Below, one piece after another: positions 1 to 5,948 of a stretch of 8,784 bases of DNA. Each line of letters begins with the position of its first letter. The first letter of the stretch is position 1. The notes beneath the pieces were generated by a model. That model saw nothing but the letters and a program-made list of their open reading frames with translations. It did not search any database and was not told the DNA's origin. The translations under genes were made by a program, and so were the position numbers. This stretch comes from UBA4615 sp044342535 (GTDB lineage: Bacteria > Pseudomonadota > Gammaproteobacteria > Burkholderiales > Burkholderiaceae_E): assembly GCA_044342535.1 (NCBI GenBank), contig JBIIPQ010000178.1, positions 1 through 8,784 of the forward strand. Direction: 5' to 3'.

Positions 1-101
1 AGCGAGTTGGAACCACCCCTTCCCATCCCGAACAGGACCGTGAAACGACTCTGCGCCGATGATAGTGAGCATTCGCTCGTGAAAGTAGGACATCGTCAGG
101 C
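1..101 (+). rRNA. rrf: 5S ribosomal RNA, 3' part (5' end outside window)
   Basis: The first ~100 bases match the conserved body of a bacterial 5S rRNA. They include the loop segment CCATCCCGAACAGG, the GTGAAACGACTC-like stretch, the GAAAGTAGG segment and the closing GTCAGGC that would pair with a missing 5' GCCTGA. About the first 14-15 nt of the molecule lie left of the window. The sequence variant looks betaproteobacterial. It is followed directly by a strong terminator, so this is the end of an rRNA operon transcribed rightward. The 3' end could be 101 or 102, depending on how far the terminal helix extends. Confidence 0.96.
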
Positions 102-113
102 AACCCCGTGCAG

Positions 114-150
114 CAAGAACGCCCCGAGATGACCTCTCGGGGCGTTCTTG
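114..150 (+). terminator. rRNA operon terminator (16-bp perfect hairpin)
   Basis: Positions 114-129 are an exact inverted repeat of 135-150, giving a 16-bp stem with the 5-nt loop TGACC and a GC-rich core. A short T-containing stretch (GTTCTTGTTTC) overlaps and follows the stem end. Position just after the 5S gene and stem strength make this the rRNA operon terminator. The downstream SCPU gene runs toward it from the other side, and the hairpin could also block that leftward transcription, but it has no T-run in that direction. Confidence 0.92.
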
Positions 151-282
151 TTTCGGGGGGCGCAGTTTGCGCCGACGAGATACCCCAGCGAACTGGCATG
201 TGCGCTGCGCGCCACACATGTCCAACGATCGGTGCGCCTACCTTCGCGACGTGCTCGAGCGGCTGCCCTCGCCGCCTCCTGC

Positions 283-786
283 TCAAAACACGATGGTGAC
301 TGTGACGGTGTCCGTGTACGTCCCGATTCCGGGGGCTTGTCCGGCTGGGATGCTGCCGAAGGCGGTCAGTGTCTGTGCCGTACCGGTCCCCGTCATCTCC
401 GAGACGACGGTGCCGGCCGTACCGTCGCCCCAGACGCGCGTGCGGGCCGCGTCCTCGAAGATCGTGTAGCTCAGGAAGCTCGTGCCCGTGGTCAGCTGGC
501 GCAGCGCTGGCGTCGCGGACGGGCCGGTACCGGCACCGAGCTGCACCGTATAGGACAGGCTCGCAGAGCACACCGCCGTGATCGCGGATGTGCTGTAGAC
601 AGGCGCGGTAACCGGCGTCGGGATGCTGCTGCCGAAATTCAGCGTCGCCGCGGCGACCGTACAGGACGGCGCGAACTGCGCCGTGACGGCGAATGTCGTG
701 GTTTCGGCTCCGACAGCCGCCTGACAAAGCAGCACACAGCTGGCTCCGACACACCGCGCCCGGAGGCGTTCAATCGAGCGTTTCAT
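283..786 (-). CDS. spore coat U (SCPU) domain pilus subunit, divergent paralogue
   Basis: A 167-aa secreted protein of the SCPU family, whose characterised members are subunits of archaic chaperone-usher pili such as Acinetobacter Csu. Residues 1-27 form a signal peptide (KRSIERLRAR, then a hydrophobic stretch ending AVGA). The mature N-terminus (TTTFAVTAQFAPSC) is an alternating hydrophobic donor-strand extension before C42; C73 is the likely disulfide partner. WGDGT is at 119-123, and the C-terminus ends in a GTYTDTVTVTIVF beta strand. It aligns without gaps to the 167-aa subunit at 1287-1790, with about 69 of 140 mature residues identical by hand count. It stands alone on the opposite strand, so it must use the chaperone and usher encoded to the right. 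No clear Shine-Dalgarno precedes the ATG. It could be an alternative shaft subunit or a minor or adaptor subunit; the sequence does not decide which. Confidence 0.9.
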   Translation of the reverse strand: MKRSIERLRARCVGASCVLLCQAAVGAETTTFAVTAQFAPSCTVAAATLNFGSSIPTPVTAPVYSTSAITAVCSASLSYTVQLGAGTGPSATPALRQLTTGTSFLSYTIFEDAARTRVWGDGTAGTVVSEMTGTGTAQTLTAFGSIPAGQAPGIGTYTDTVTVTIVF

Positions 787-1286
787 GACGAGTCTTCGTT
801 ACGAAGGGGCTGCTTAGGTCCGATCCGTGTGGGCGGACCAAAGCGAGTCTGTGCATCGCGGGGGGCGACACTGCGCAGGGGTCCGACTCTCGCCCCGTTG
901 ATCCAGAACCTTGAGTGTTTCGCGATGAACGGACATCGTCCGCCGTCCGGCGGTGCGAGGGCGATCCTGGGGGCTCACCGAAGCTCGCCGCGGTACCGTC
1001 GCGCATCGCAGGCATGATCGTCGGGCGTCTCCAGGCCTTCGATACGTCGGTCACCTGCGTGCTGCCGGCCCGACTCGACCGCCTGCCATCCGGCGATTCC
1101 GACCGTCCGGCGATAAGGGCTCAAGAACCGTCGCATTAGCGCCGATCTCGGCCGCCTTGGCTGAACTTCAAGCGTGATGAAGCCTTTACGCTGCGGAGGC
1201 GCACGCGAAACACCGAACTGACGGGTTCCGACCCGCCTGATGTATCCGCGGCGATTGCCTCCCGACATCATTGTGGATTACCGACT
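787..1286. promoter_or_regulatory. 500-bp divergent intergenic region between two SCPU genes
   Basis: This region must hold the promoters for the minus-strand SCPU gene and the plus-strand pilus operon. The overlapping open frames here resemble no protein I recognise and have no start signals, so I treat it as non-coding. Visible structure: inverted repeat GGTCCG/CGGACC (817-822 and 834-839) about 30 nt upstream of the minus-strand ATG; hairpin CCGCCG-TC-CGGCGG (940-953); a direct repeat TCCGGCGAT at 1089-1097 and 1106-1114; and a sigma-28-like candidate at 1121-1148. No regulator gene is present nearby in this window. Confidence 0.6.
1121..1148 (+). promoter_or_regulatory. candidate sigma-28 (FliA)-type promoter for the pilus operon
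   Basis: TCAAGAAC (1121-1128) and GCCGATCT (1141-1148) are separated by 12 nt. The enterobacterial FliA consensus is TAAAGTTT, 11 nt, GCCGATAA, so both half-sites resemble it while the spacer is 1 nt longer. If used, transcription would start near 1155 and leave a leader of about 130 nt before the SCPU ATG at 1287. The match is by eye and the last two bases of the -10 element differ, so this is only a candidate. I saw no convincing sigma-70 promoter in the same stretch. Confidence 0.3.
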
Positions 1287-1790
1287 ATGAAACTCATGAC
1301 CTCCTCGCGTAACCTTGTCCTCGCAGCAGCGCTGGCCGGAGTCGCCGCTCCGGCACTGGCTGCCACCGCGACGTCGACCTTCCAGGTTAGCGGACAAGTC
1401 GTCGCGACCTGCTCGATCAGCGCCACCCCGTTGAACTTCGGCACAACGATCCCGACGCCGGTGAACAGCAACATCGATGTGGCCAGCACGATCACTGCGA
1501 CCTGCTCGAATGCCGTGGCGTACACGATCGCCCTGAATGCCGGCCAAGGCGCCGGTGCGACGATGGCAAGCCGCAAGATGTCGAGCGGTGTCAACACGGT
1601 GAACTACACGATGTACACCGACGCCGCTCGCAACACGGTCTGGGGCGACGGCACGGCGGGCTCTGCGGTCAACTCGCTGACCGGGACGGGGGGGGCGCAG
1701 GCGATTCCCGTATACGGCCGTATCCCGTCGGGCCAGGCCCCGGCGACCGGCACCTACAACGACACCATCCTGGTGACGCTGACGTTCTGA
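1287..1790 (+). CDS. SCPU-domain major pilus subunit (first gene of chaperone-usher operon)
   Basis: A 167-aa secreted protein, likely the shaft subunit of an archaic chaperone-usher pilus. The signal peptide is residues 1-25, with cleavage after ALA. The mature N-terminus TSTFQVSGQVVATC is an alternating hydrophobic donor strand that would complete the incomplete Ig-like fold of the next subunit. C42 and C73 are the likely disulfide. Other landmarks are LNFGTTIPTPV at 49-59, WGDGTAG at 119-125, YGRIPSGQ at 143-150, and a terminal beta strand DTILVTLTF. The ATG at 1287 has a weak purine stretch (GGA at 1275-1277); ATG at 1296 is a possible alternative. First position in the operon and a hairpin just after the stop fit high expression of a major subunit. 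The 283-786 gene is its closest relative here. Confidence 0.93.
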   Translation: MKLMTSSRNLVLAAALAGVAAPALAATATSTFQVSGQVVATCSISATPLNFGTTIPTPVNSNIDVASTITATCSNAVAYTIALNAGQGAGATMASRKMSSGVNTVNYTMYTDAARNTVWGDGTAGSAVNSLTGTGGAQAIPVYGRIPSGQAPATGTYNDTILVTLTF

Positions 1791-1809
1791 TCCACCGATA
1801 GCGAAGGCC

Positions 1810-1832
1810 CCGCCGGCGTTTCGGTCCGGCGG
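1810..1832 (+). other. hairpin after the major subunit gene
   Basis: CCGCCGG at 1810-1816 is the exact complement of CCGGCGG at 1826-1832, giving a 7-bp all-GC stem with a 9-nt loop. It starts 20 nt after the SCPU stop and lies in the 96-nt gap before the chaperone. There is no T-run, so it is probably not a full terminator. Inference: it could stabilise the upstream mRNA end or partly attenuate transcription, giving more subunit than chaperone and usher. Confidence 0.5.
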
Positions 1833-1886
1833 CGCGGCGCCATCCGCAGCGGCCGCGCGATCCTTCGACCAGCCAGGAGTATCTGC

Positions 1887-2615
1887 ATGTCAATGATCCG
1901 TCAGCTTCTTGTCCAAGCCTTCGGCCTGATGGCGATGCTCGTCGCAGCGATGCCCGCGGTGGCCGGGTCGTTCAGTGCCAATCCGGTCCGCCTGACGCTG
2001 CCGGCCGGCGCGAACTCGACCTCGCTCGTGCTCGAGAATCGCGGCGACAAGCCGGTGGTCGTGCAGGCGAGTACCGCGTCGTGGCGGCAGCAGGATGGTA
2101 GCGACGTGCTCGCCGAGACCGAGGACATCATCGTCTCGCCCCCGATCTTCACGATCCCGGTGGGGGGATCCCAGACCGTTCGCGTCGGCCTGATGCGTGC
2201 TGCGGACCCGACGCGCGAGGTCACCTACAGGCTGTTCCTGCAGGAAGTGCCGCCGCCGCCGGTGGATGGTGAACCGGGTGTGGCAGTGGCGCTCCAGCTC
2301 GTGCTCCCGCTGTTCGTGCAGCCGGTGGCGAAGGCGTCCTCGCGGCTCGCCTGGCAGGCTCGCAACGGTGCGGACGGCGCCATCGAGCTGTCGCTCGCCA
2401 ACGAGGGCACGGCTCATGTGCAACTGGTCGATGCGCGACTCGCTGGACCGGACGGTACCCTGATCGCCGAGCTCAGCCCGCGCGCCTACGTGCTGCAGGG
2501 GCAGTCGCGCTCGTGGCTCGTCCGGCCGCTGCGGCCGTGGACGGGCGAGGCACTGCGACTGACAGCCCGCACCAACGGTGGCGACATCACCGCTCAGGTC
2601 GCACCCGCCCGCTGA
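1887..2615 (+). CDS. PapD-like periplasmic pilus chaperone (archaic CsuC-like)
   Basis: A 242-aa protein of the fimbrial chaperone family (FimC/PapD fold, two Ig-like domains). It would bind SCPU subunits in the periplasm, complete their fold by donor-strand complementation and deliver them to the usher. Residues 1-26 form a signal peptide ending PAVAG. FSANPVRLTLPAG (29-41) is the family's first strand, with R35 in the place of the conserved subunit-anchoring arginine. TYRLFLQEVPP matches the conserved end of domain 1. The segment where PapD and FimC have a lysine (KLFYRP) reads VLPLFVQP, so that lysine is absent. I am unsure whether this is normal for archaic chaperones. AGGAG at 1875-1879, 7 nt before the ATG, gives a strong start. 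It lies 96 nt after the subunit gene. Confidence 0.92.
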   Translation: MSMIRQLLVQAFGLMAMLVAAMPAVAGSFSANPVRLTLPAGANSTSLVLENRGDKPVVVQASTASWRQQDGSDVLAETEDIIVSPPIFTIPVGGSQTVRVGLMRAADPTREVTYRLFLQEVPPPPVDGEPGVAVALQLVLPLFVQPVAKASSRLAWQARNGADGAIELSLANEGTAHVQLVDARLAGPDGTLIAELSPRAYVLQGQSRSWLVRPLRPWTGEALRLTARTNGGDITAQVAPAR

Positions 2616-2769
2616 GCTTGCGGACCACCCGCGCGCGCTGCCGCGCGCGACGCGGGCTCGGCCGGCCTGCGACACTCGTTGCGGTGCGACCGCCACATCG
2701 AGAACGGCACACCGAACGGGCCGCCTCGACGGGGTAAGGCGCCGCCCCGGTTTCTGAGCAGCGGCTTGC
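2616..2769 (+). other. chaperone-usher spacer with GC hairpin
   Basis: This 154-nt gap is longer than expected inside a chaperone-usher operon. It contains a GC hairpin: GCGCGCG (2631-2637) pairs exactly with CGCGCGC (2642-2648) across a CTGC loop. There is no T-run. I see no Shine-Dalgarno ahead of either candidate usher start. It may act as an attenuator or mRNA processing site; function is not shown. Confidence 0.4.
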
Positions 2770-5409
2770 GTGCATCGCATCGGTACACTCGCGGCCATGT
2801 TGCCGCGTGCCCCTTCGAAGCCATCGCGTCTCCGCTCGCCGGGGAGCCGAAGGGCAGCACTCGTCGTGGCATGGCTCATGGCTCCGGGACTCGCGCCCGC
2901 GGTCTCTCCGGGGCTCACCCCCGCGCCCCCGACTGCCTCGACGTCCTCGGGGCGTCCTGCATCCGCGGAAGCGGCCGGTTCCGGGCTGCGAGCACCTGCA
3001 GTGTCTGGTGTCGCCGTACCTGGCGCCGCCATGCCTGCTGCCGTCATTCCCGGTGCCGCCGTGCCTCGAGCCGCTGTACCCGGTGCCGCCGTGCCTTGGG
3101 CCGCGCTACCCGGGTCCGCTGTACCCGGCGCTGCCGTGCGGGCGGCCGCCGCATCCGGGCGGGCCGCTGCCGTGCTCTTCGATGTCGACATCAATCGTGA
3201 GCCGGTGGGCAACACACGCCTCGCGAGGCTGCCGGACGGCCGGCTCGCGGCGCGCCGCGTCGACCTGGTCGCGTGGCGCCTGAGGATTCCGGAGGGCGCC
3301 GCGTCGGCCGAGTTCGCCGGCGATCCGCATGTTCCGCTCGATGCGTTCTCCGGGGTGAAGATCGTGATCGACGAGGCGCAGCAGCGCTTGTCGATCGAAG
3401 TCCCCGCTGCGTACTTCGAGACCTCGCAGCTGCTGGCGACCCCGCCGCGTCCGCCCGCCCCCACCCGACCTTCGCCCGGGGGATTCGCCAACTACGACCT
3501 GTACTACAGCCGCAGCTGGGGAGATCCGCTCGGCGCGACGGCGAGGAGCTTCTCGGGTCAGCTCGAGGCGGCCGCCTTCAGTCGCTTTGGCGTCGCCTCG
3601 AGCGGGCTGCTGGTCCGGGGGTTCGGCGTCGAACCGACCGCGGTCCGACTCGATTCGACCTGGACCGTCGACCTGCCCGACCGCGTCAGGACCCTCACGA
3701 TCGGTGACACGATCGGCACGTCCGGGCTGTGGGGACGCCCGCTTCGTTTCGGCGGCCTGCGTTACGGCACCAACTTCGCGACCAACCCGACGTTCGTGAC
3801 CTTTCCCCTCCCGGCGATGCGTGGCGAGGCCGTGCTGCCTAGCGTGACCGAGCTCTACGTCGACGGTGTCCTGCGCCAGAGCAGCCAACTGCCGAGCGGA
3901 CCGTTCTCGATCTCGAACGTACCGGTCGTGACCGGACGCGGCGAGGTCCGGCTGGTCACGCGCGACCTGCTGGGGCGCGAGCAGGTGATCACGCTGCCCT
4001 ACTACGCCAGCAGCCAGCTGCTGCGCGCAGGGCTGGTCGACGATGCGTTCGAGGTCGGCTGGATCCGCAACAACTTCGGTCTGCGATCGAACGACTACGG
4101 ACGCTTCGTCTCCACCTACCAGCACCGCCGCGGGTTCACCGATCTGCTGACCGGGGAGTTCCGCCTCGAGGCGCTCGCCGATCAGCAGACCGCGGGCGCC
4201 GGCGCGGTCGTGTCGCTGCCTCCGTTCGGCGTGCTGACGGCGGCGGGTGCGCTGAGCCGCGGGCCCGCCGGCACCGGGCAACTCGCCTATCTCGGTTTCG
4301 AGCGCCAGACACGGACCGGGCTGAGCTTCGGGCTGCGCTCGCAGTGGACGACGCCCGCGTTCCTGCAGCTCGGTCTGCAGCCGGGTCAGCTGCCCCCGGC
4401 GATGCAGCTCTCGGCCAACGTCGGCGTCTCGCTGGGCGTCGGGGGCTCGGTCGGCCTGGGCTACGTCAGGCAGGACAATCGGGATCGCTCCGACGCACAG
4501 ATCGGGTCGCTCAGCTACAACCTGCCCCTGGGCTCCGCCTCGGCACTGGTGCTCTCCGGCTTTCGGACCTTCGACGAGACACGCAGCGCCGCCGTATCGC
4601 TGACGTTCGTCTCCGCGCTCGACTCGGCGACCTCGGCTTCCGCGACACTGTCGCGGCCGCAGGATCCCAGGGTCCAGTACCAGCTGCAGCGCGGACTGCC
4701 CGAGGGCGCGGGAGCGGGCTTCCGTCTGCTGACGGCAGGCGGGGCCGAGGAGAGCCGGATCGAAGGAGGCGTCGCACTTCAGAACGACACGGCGACGTTC
4801 CTCGCGGAGGGTTCGCGTGCCGGCAACACGACCGCCTACAGGGCCAACCTCAGCGGCTCGGTCGCGGTCCTCGACGGCATGGGTTTTCTGGCTCGCCGCC
4901 TCGGCGACAGCTTCGGCGTGGTCCATGTGCCGGGCTTCAGCGACGTCGAGGTGCTGGTGAACAACCAGCCGGCCGGCCGCACCGATGCCGCCGGCTATGC
5001 CGTGCTTCCGAGACTGCTGCCCTACCAGTCGAACCCGGTGCGGCTCGAGATCGCCCAATTGCCGATGGACACGTCGATCGGCACGGCGGAGATCGATGCG
5101 GTACCCTATTCGCGCAGTGGCCTGGTGCTGAAGTTCCCGGTCGAACGACGCCGAGGGGCGCTCGTCAGGCTGGTGCTGGACGACGGCACGCCGATGCCCG
5201 TGGGGGCGCAGGTCACCCTGTTCGACCGCCGGGGCGAATCGTTCCCCGTCGCCGCGCGTGGCGAGGTGTTCGTCAACGGACTGTCCCAGCGCAACCGGAT
5301 GGTGGCCGAATGGCGCGGGCAGCGGTGCGCGTTCCGCGTCAACCTCGAGAACGACGGACCGGTGCAGCCCAGGATCGGTCCGATCACCTGCGGAGGAGTC
5401 GACAAGTGA
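2770..5409 (+). CDS. outer-membrane pilus usher (FimD/CsuD-type) with elastin-like N-terminal repeat linker
   Basis: An 879-aa usher, the 24-strand outer-membrane pore that recruits chaperone-subunit complexes and polymerises the pilus. Signal peptide core RRAALVVAWLMAPGLAPAVS lies near residues 27-46. A Pro/Ala-rich linker follows (about 47-132), holding eight pentapeptide repeats at 83-122. The N-terminal chaperone-binding domain starts near 133 (VLFDVDINREPVG). The barrel begins around 238 (GGFANYDLYYSRSWGD). The plug is near 356-415 (LPSVTELYVDGVLRQ to YYASSQLLRAGL). C-terminal domains start near 717, with C853 and C874 as a likely disulfide. The start is uncertain: GTG at 2770 is the first possible one, but ATG at 2797 is preceded by a TACACT box ending 7 nt upstream, which would fit a leaderless start. 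Both keep the signal peptide. The next gene overlaps the stop codon. Family ushers usually lack such a linker. Confidence 0.95.
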   Translation: MHRIGTLAAMLPRAPSKPSRLRSPGSRRAALVVAWLMAPGLAPAVSPGLTPAPPTASTSSGRPASAEAAGSGLRAPAVSGVAVPGAAMPAAVIPGAAVPRAAVPGAAVPWAALPGSAVPGAAVRAAAASGRAAAVLFDVDINREPVGNTRLARLPDGRLAARRVDLVAWRLRIPEGAASAEFAGDPHVPLDAFSGVKIVIDEAQQRLSIEVPAAYFETSQLLATPPRPPAPTRPSPGGFANYDLYYSRSWGDPLGATARSFSGQLEAAAFSRFGVASSGLLVRGFGVEPTAVRLDSTWTVDLPDRVRTLTIGDTIGTSGLWGRPLRFGGLRYGTNFATNPTFVTFPLPAMRGEAVLPSVTELYVDGVLRQSSQLPSGPFSISNVPVVTGRGEVRLVTRDLLGREQVITLPYYASSQLLRAGLVDDAFEVGWIRNNFGLRSNDYGRFVSTYQHRRGFTDLLTGEFRLEALADQQTAGAGAVVSLPPFGVLTAAGALSRGPAGTGQLAYLGFERQTRTGLSFGLRSQWTTPAFLQLGLQPGQLPPAMQLSANVGVSLGVGGSVGLGYVRQDNRDRSDAQIGSLSYNLPLGSASALVLSGFRTFDETRSAAVSLTFVSALDSATSASATLSRPQDPRVQYQLQRGLPEGAGAGFRLLTAGGAEESRIEGGVALQNDTATFLAEGSRAGNTTAYRANLSGSVAVLDGMGFLARRLGDSFGVVHVPGFSDVEVLVNNQPAGRTDAAGYAVLPRLLPYQSNPVRLEIAQLPMDTSIGTAEIDAVPYSRSGLVLKFPVERRRGALVRLVLDDGTPMPVGAQVTLFDRRGESFPVAARGEVFVNGLSQRNRMVAEWRGQRCAFRVNLENDGPVQPRIGPITCGGVDK
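2784..2799 (+). promoter_or_regulatory. possible -10 box and leaderless start (ATG 2797) of the usher
   Basis: TACACT at 2784-2789 resembles a sigma-70 -10 element and ends 7 nt before the ATG at 2797, so transcription could begin at or next to that ATG. Neither this ATG nor the GTG at 2770 has a Shine-Dalgarno, in contrast to the strong ones before the chaperone and the tip subunit. No clear -35 box is visible at the usual distance. This is suggestive only. Confidence 0.3.
3016..3135 (+). repeat. eight 15-bp in-frame tandem repeats (xPxAA) in the usher
   Basis: Eight consecutive 15-bp units encode VPGAA, MPAAV, IPGAA, VPRAA, VPGAA, VPWAA, LPGSA and VPGAA. Units alternate so that a 30-bp higher-order period is visible: PG-type units at 1, 3, 5 and 7. 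Degenerate flanking units encode VSGVA (3001-3015) and VRAAA (3136-3150). All units keep the reading frame, as expected for expansion inside a coding region. The pentapeptide resembles elastin-like VPGxG. The array lies between the signal peptide and the usher N-terminal domain. Confidence 0.9.
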
Positions 5410-5882
5410 ACCGATGCCGCGGTGTCCGTGCACTGGCTGTTGTGCTGATCGCGGCCGGCGCTTCGACGGCCGGGGCCGCCACCTGCTCGGTGGAGTCCGC
5501 AGGCCTGGCCTTCGGCCAGTACAACCCCTTCAGAAGTCAGCCCAATGACTCGGTCGGAACGATCTCCGTCGCCTGCAGCGGTGCTGCGGGCACCAATCTC
5601 GCGTACCTGATCCGCATCGGGCCGGGTTCGAGCGGCACGCTGGTCGCGCGGACGATGCGCTCGTCGTCCGGCTGGGCGCTCGGCTACAACCTCTATACCG
5701 ACCCGGCGCGGAGCCTGGTCTGGGGGGACGGGACGGGCGGAACGCGAGCGATCGGCGACGCCTTCACGCTGGGCGGCATCAGCCAGGTCCGCCGGCACCC
5801 GGTCTACGGTCGGACCACGGAGCGCCAGAACGTTCCATCCGGCGTCTATACGGACACGCTGATCCTGACCGTCGAATTCTGA
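5406..5882 (+). CDS. SCPU-domain tip-like pilus subunit
   Basis: A 158-aa SCPU protein starting at GTG 5406, which overlaps the usher stop (GTGA), with GGAGGAG at 5392-5398 spaced 7 nt away; the coupling is convincing. The signal peptide is about residues 1-24 (RALAVVLIAAGASTAGA). The mature protein begins almost at its first cysteine (ATC, C27), with C57 as the second. GLAFGQYNPF at 33-42, WGDGTGG at 106-112, PVYGR at 132-136 and terminal strand YTDTLILTVEF complete the fold. Unlike the other SCPU proteins here, it has almost no residues before the first cysteine, so it lacks the donor strand needed to complete another subunit. Inference: it caps the tip and is first to enter the usher. The Csu tip adhesin CsuE has two domains; this one has only one. 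An open frame extends upstream inside the usher gene, but only this part is SCPU. Confidence 0.9.
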   Translation: MNRCRGVRALAVVLIAAGASTAGAATCSVESAGLAFGQYNPFRSQPNDSVGTISVACSGAAGTNLAYLIRIGPGSSGTLVARTMRSSSGWALGYNLYTDPARSLVWGDGTGGTRAIGDAFTLGGISQVRRHPVYGRTTERQNVPSGVYTDTLILTVEF

Positions 5883-5918
5883 GCCGACGGTTCAGGTTCC
5901 GCGCCCCGTTGCCGATAA

Positions 5919-5940
5919 CCCGGAGACCCTTGTCTCCGGG
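5919..5940 (+). other. 9-bp perfect hairpin just before the mini-SCPU start
   Basis: CCCGGAGAC (5919-5927) is the exact complement of GTCTCCGGG (5932-5940), with a 4-nt CCTT loop. The stem ends 1 nt before GGAG (5942-5945), the only Shine-Dalgarno-like sequence for the next gene, and 8 nt before its GTG start. It has no T-run. It could reduce read-through, protect the upstream mRNA, or limit ribosome access to the next start. Confidence 0.6.
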
Positions 5941-5948
5941 CGGAGTCG

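Noticed and set aside
151..282. Small gene or terminator between the rRNA terminator and the SCPU stop
   Set aside because: I found no convincing start signal, domain or hairpin with a T-run; the only structure is the short palindrome GCTCGAGC at 252-259.
148..1017. 289-aa open frame on the plus strand
   Set aside because: It is antisense to the SCPU gene at 283-786, starts inside the rRNA terminator, and is an Arg-rich sequence with no domain.
3001..3150. CRISPR-like or satellite array
   Set aside because: The units are contiguous 15-bp in-frame codon repeats with no spacers, inside the usher coding sequence.
1890..3491. 533-aa open frame on the minus strand across chaperone and usher start
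   Set aside because: Antisense to two recognised genes and low complexity. The apparent APGTAAPGTA repeats are the mirror of the usher's 15-bp array.
4344..5405. N-terminal two thirds of a 512-aa plus-strand open frame ending at 5882
   Set aside because: It runs out of frame inside the usher gene. Only the part from GTG 5406, with its own strong ribosome binding site and signal peptide, is a gene.
3106..5433. 775-aa open frame on the minus strand opposite the usher
   Set aside because: It is antisense to a clear usher gene, Arg/His/Gln-rich, without recognisable motifs. Long antisense frames are expected opposite GC-rich genes with G/C third positions.
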